Shown here piece by piece: positions 6,342 to 7,294 of a stretch of DNA of 7,294 nucleotides. Below the pieces are notes generated by a model that worked only from the letters and a program-made list of their open reading frames with translations, did not search any database and was not told the DNA's origin. Origin of the DNA: Rugosibacter sp. (GTDB lineage Bacteria; Pseudomonadota; Gammaproteobacteria; Burkholderiales; Rhodocyclaceae); NCBI GenBank assembly GCA_023257495.1, contig JALRCC010000008.1, positions 1-7,294 of the forward strand, given 5' to 3'. Each line of letters starts with the position of its first letter. Position 1 is the stretch's first letter. A program made the translations under genes and the position numbers.

Positions 6342-7294
6342 TTATTCGTAGCGCAAAGCGTCAATCGGCAGGAGTCGCGAGGCTTTGCGCGCCGGATCGT
6401 AGCCGAAGAAAATGCCGATGACCGCAGCGAAACCCGCAGCCAGAATGATGGCAGTGACCGACAGGGCTGTGGGCCAACCAGCCAGTTTGGCAATCAAGAG
6501 CGCAGCGCTGATGCCAAGCACAATGCCGATGAGGCCGCCAATCACCGATAGTGTGACGGCTTCAACCAGAAATTGCGTGAGAATGTCGCGGCCACGTGCG
6601 CCGACGGCCATGCGCAAACCGATTTCGCGCGTGCGCTCAGTGACTGAAACCAGCATAATGTTCATGATGCCAATGCCGCCCACCAGCAGAGAAACTGACG
6701 CCACGGCAGCCAGCAGTAGCGCCATGACTTTGGACGAGGCTTCCTGTGTTTGCAGAATTTCCGACAGGTTACGCACATAAAAATCGTCATCCTGGCCTGG
6801 TTGCAGGCGGTGGCGCTGGCGCAGCAATTCCTTCAAGCGTGCTTCGGCCTGCGTCATGTCTGCGCCGTCTTTGACCTTGACCATGATCGAGCTGACGCTG
6901 CGCGATTTGGCTTGCGTTACTCCGATCACGCGTGTTCTGGCCGTGTTGATGGGCATCAGCAAGGTGTCGTCCTGATCCTGCCCGCTCATGCTCTGACCTT
7001 TGCGCTGCAATACGCCGATCACCGTGAGTGGCACCTTGCGCACGCGAATGACCTGATCGAGCGGGCTGGCAGCACCGAACAGATTTTCGGCCACCGTTTG
7101 CCCGATGAGAACTACCTTGCCGCTGCCATTCATTTCTGCGGTTTCAAAATTTCGCCCTTCGGCAATGGGCCATTCGCGTACTTCAAGATATTCCGGCGTG
7201 ATGCCATAAAACGTGGTCGACCAGTTGGCATTACCGGCGATTACCTGGCCTGAAGCACGCAATGTGGGCGCGGCAGCTTGAATGTCGTCGATTT
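6342..7294 (-). CDS. MacB-type ABC transporter permease, C-terminal part (runs off the window)
   Basis: The reading frame stays open to the window edge at 7294, so the true start lies outside; about 317 codons are visible. This is the MacB/FtsX-like permease class (type VII), which works as a mechanotransmission device with an ABC ATPase and often a periplasmic adaptor, in export of macrolides, peptides or lipoproteins. The first ~170 visible residues are the end of the periplasmic MacB core domain (NWSTTFYGITPEYLEVREWPI, VVLIGQTVAENLFG, TVIGVLQRKG). Three membrane segments follow, roughly at VMALLLAAVASVSLLVGGIG, LSVIGGLIGIVLGISAALLI and LSVTAIILAAGFAAVIGIFF. After the first is the conserved coupling helix SVTERTREIGLRMAVGAR, which contacts the ATPase. 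The end, DPARKASRLLPIDALRYE, is canonical. The visible part cannot tell a stand-alone ~400-residue permease from a fused ATPase-permease (~650 residues). Its 3' end converges on the transporter gene with only 22 bp between stop codons. The apparent TTG start at 7262 is not real: homologous sequence continues upstream of it. Confidence 0.9.
   Translation of the reverse strand, partial: IDDIQAAAPTLRASGQVIAGNANWSTTFYGITPEYLEVREWPIAEGRNFETAEMNGSGKVVLIGQTVAENLFGAASPLDQVIRVRKVPLTVIGVLQRKGQSMSGQDQDDTLLMPINTARTRVIGVTQAKSRSVSSIMVKVKDGADMTQAEARLKELLRQRHRLQPGQDDDFYVRNLSEILQTQEASSKVMALLLAAVASVSLLVGGIGIMNIMLVSVTERTREIGLRMAVGARGRDILTQFLVEAVTLSVIGGLIGIVLGISAALLIAKLAGWPTALSVTAIILAAGFAAVIGIFFGYDPARKASRLLPIDALRYE

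Noticed and set aside
6750..7253. 167-residue plus-strand frame opposite the permease
   Set aside because: Antisense to the conserved MacB core domain; its composition reflects the complement of that gene and no family is recognisable.

Overview
The window looks like a chromosomal stretch of a proteobacterium, most likely a betaproteobacterium. That is an inference: the topoisomerase IV A subunit has the [12 protein letters not shown] core and a short acidic 'PDLF' N-terminus of the kind I associate with betaproteobacterial ParC, and base composition is moderate in GC by eye. No phage, plasmid, transposon, CRISPR array or RNA gene is visible, and the five genes are densely packed with intact reading frames.

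Layout. Positions 39-2340 (+) hold a probable two-gene catabolic unit: a phthalate-4,5-dioxygenase-like Rieske oxygenase followed 85 bp later by a fumarylacetoacetate hydrolase (FAH) family enzyme. Both have strong Shine-Dalgarno sequences. Convergent to them, 2424-4853 (-) is parC, the topoisomerase IV A subunit. A 12-bp sequence repeated three times covers its stop codon, and a hairpin lies in the short gap between the converging genes. A 200-bp divergent spacer (4854-5053) separates parC from an Nramp-family metal transporter at 5054-6319 (+). This spacer holds several candidate operator-like symmetries. The last gene, 6342-7294 (-), is the C-terminal part of a MacB-type ABC transporter permease that runs off the window edge.

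How the genes relate. Only the first two are plausibly functionally coupled: a Rieske oxygenase hydroxylates or demethylates an aromatic or related substrate, and an FAH-family enzyme hydrolyses, isomerises or decarboxylates a downstream keto acid. No ferredoxin, reductase or ring-cleavage enzyme is in the window, so the pathway cannot be named. parC, the transporter and the permease look like independent transcription units: each faces its neighbours in the opposite direction.

I did not find a clear new multi-gene system. The items most worth a second look are the Nramp protein, whose two metal-binding motifs both depart from the classical Mn/Fe form; the unusual mononuclear-iron segment of the Rieske protein; and the tandem repeat that shapes the parC terminus.
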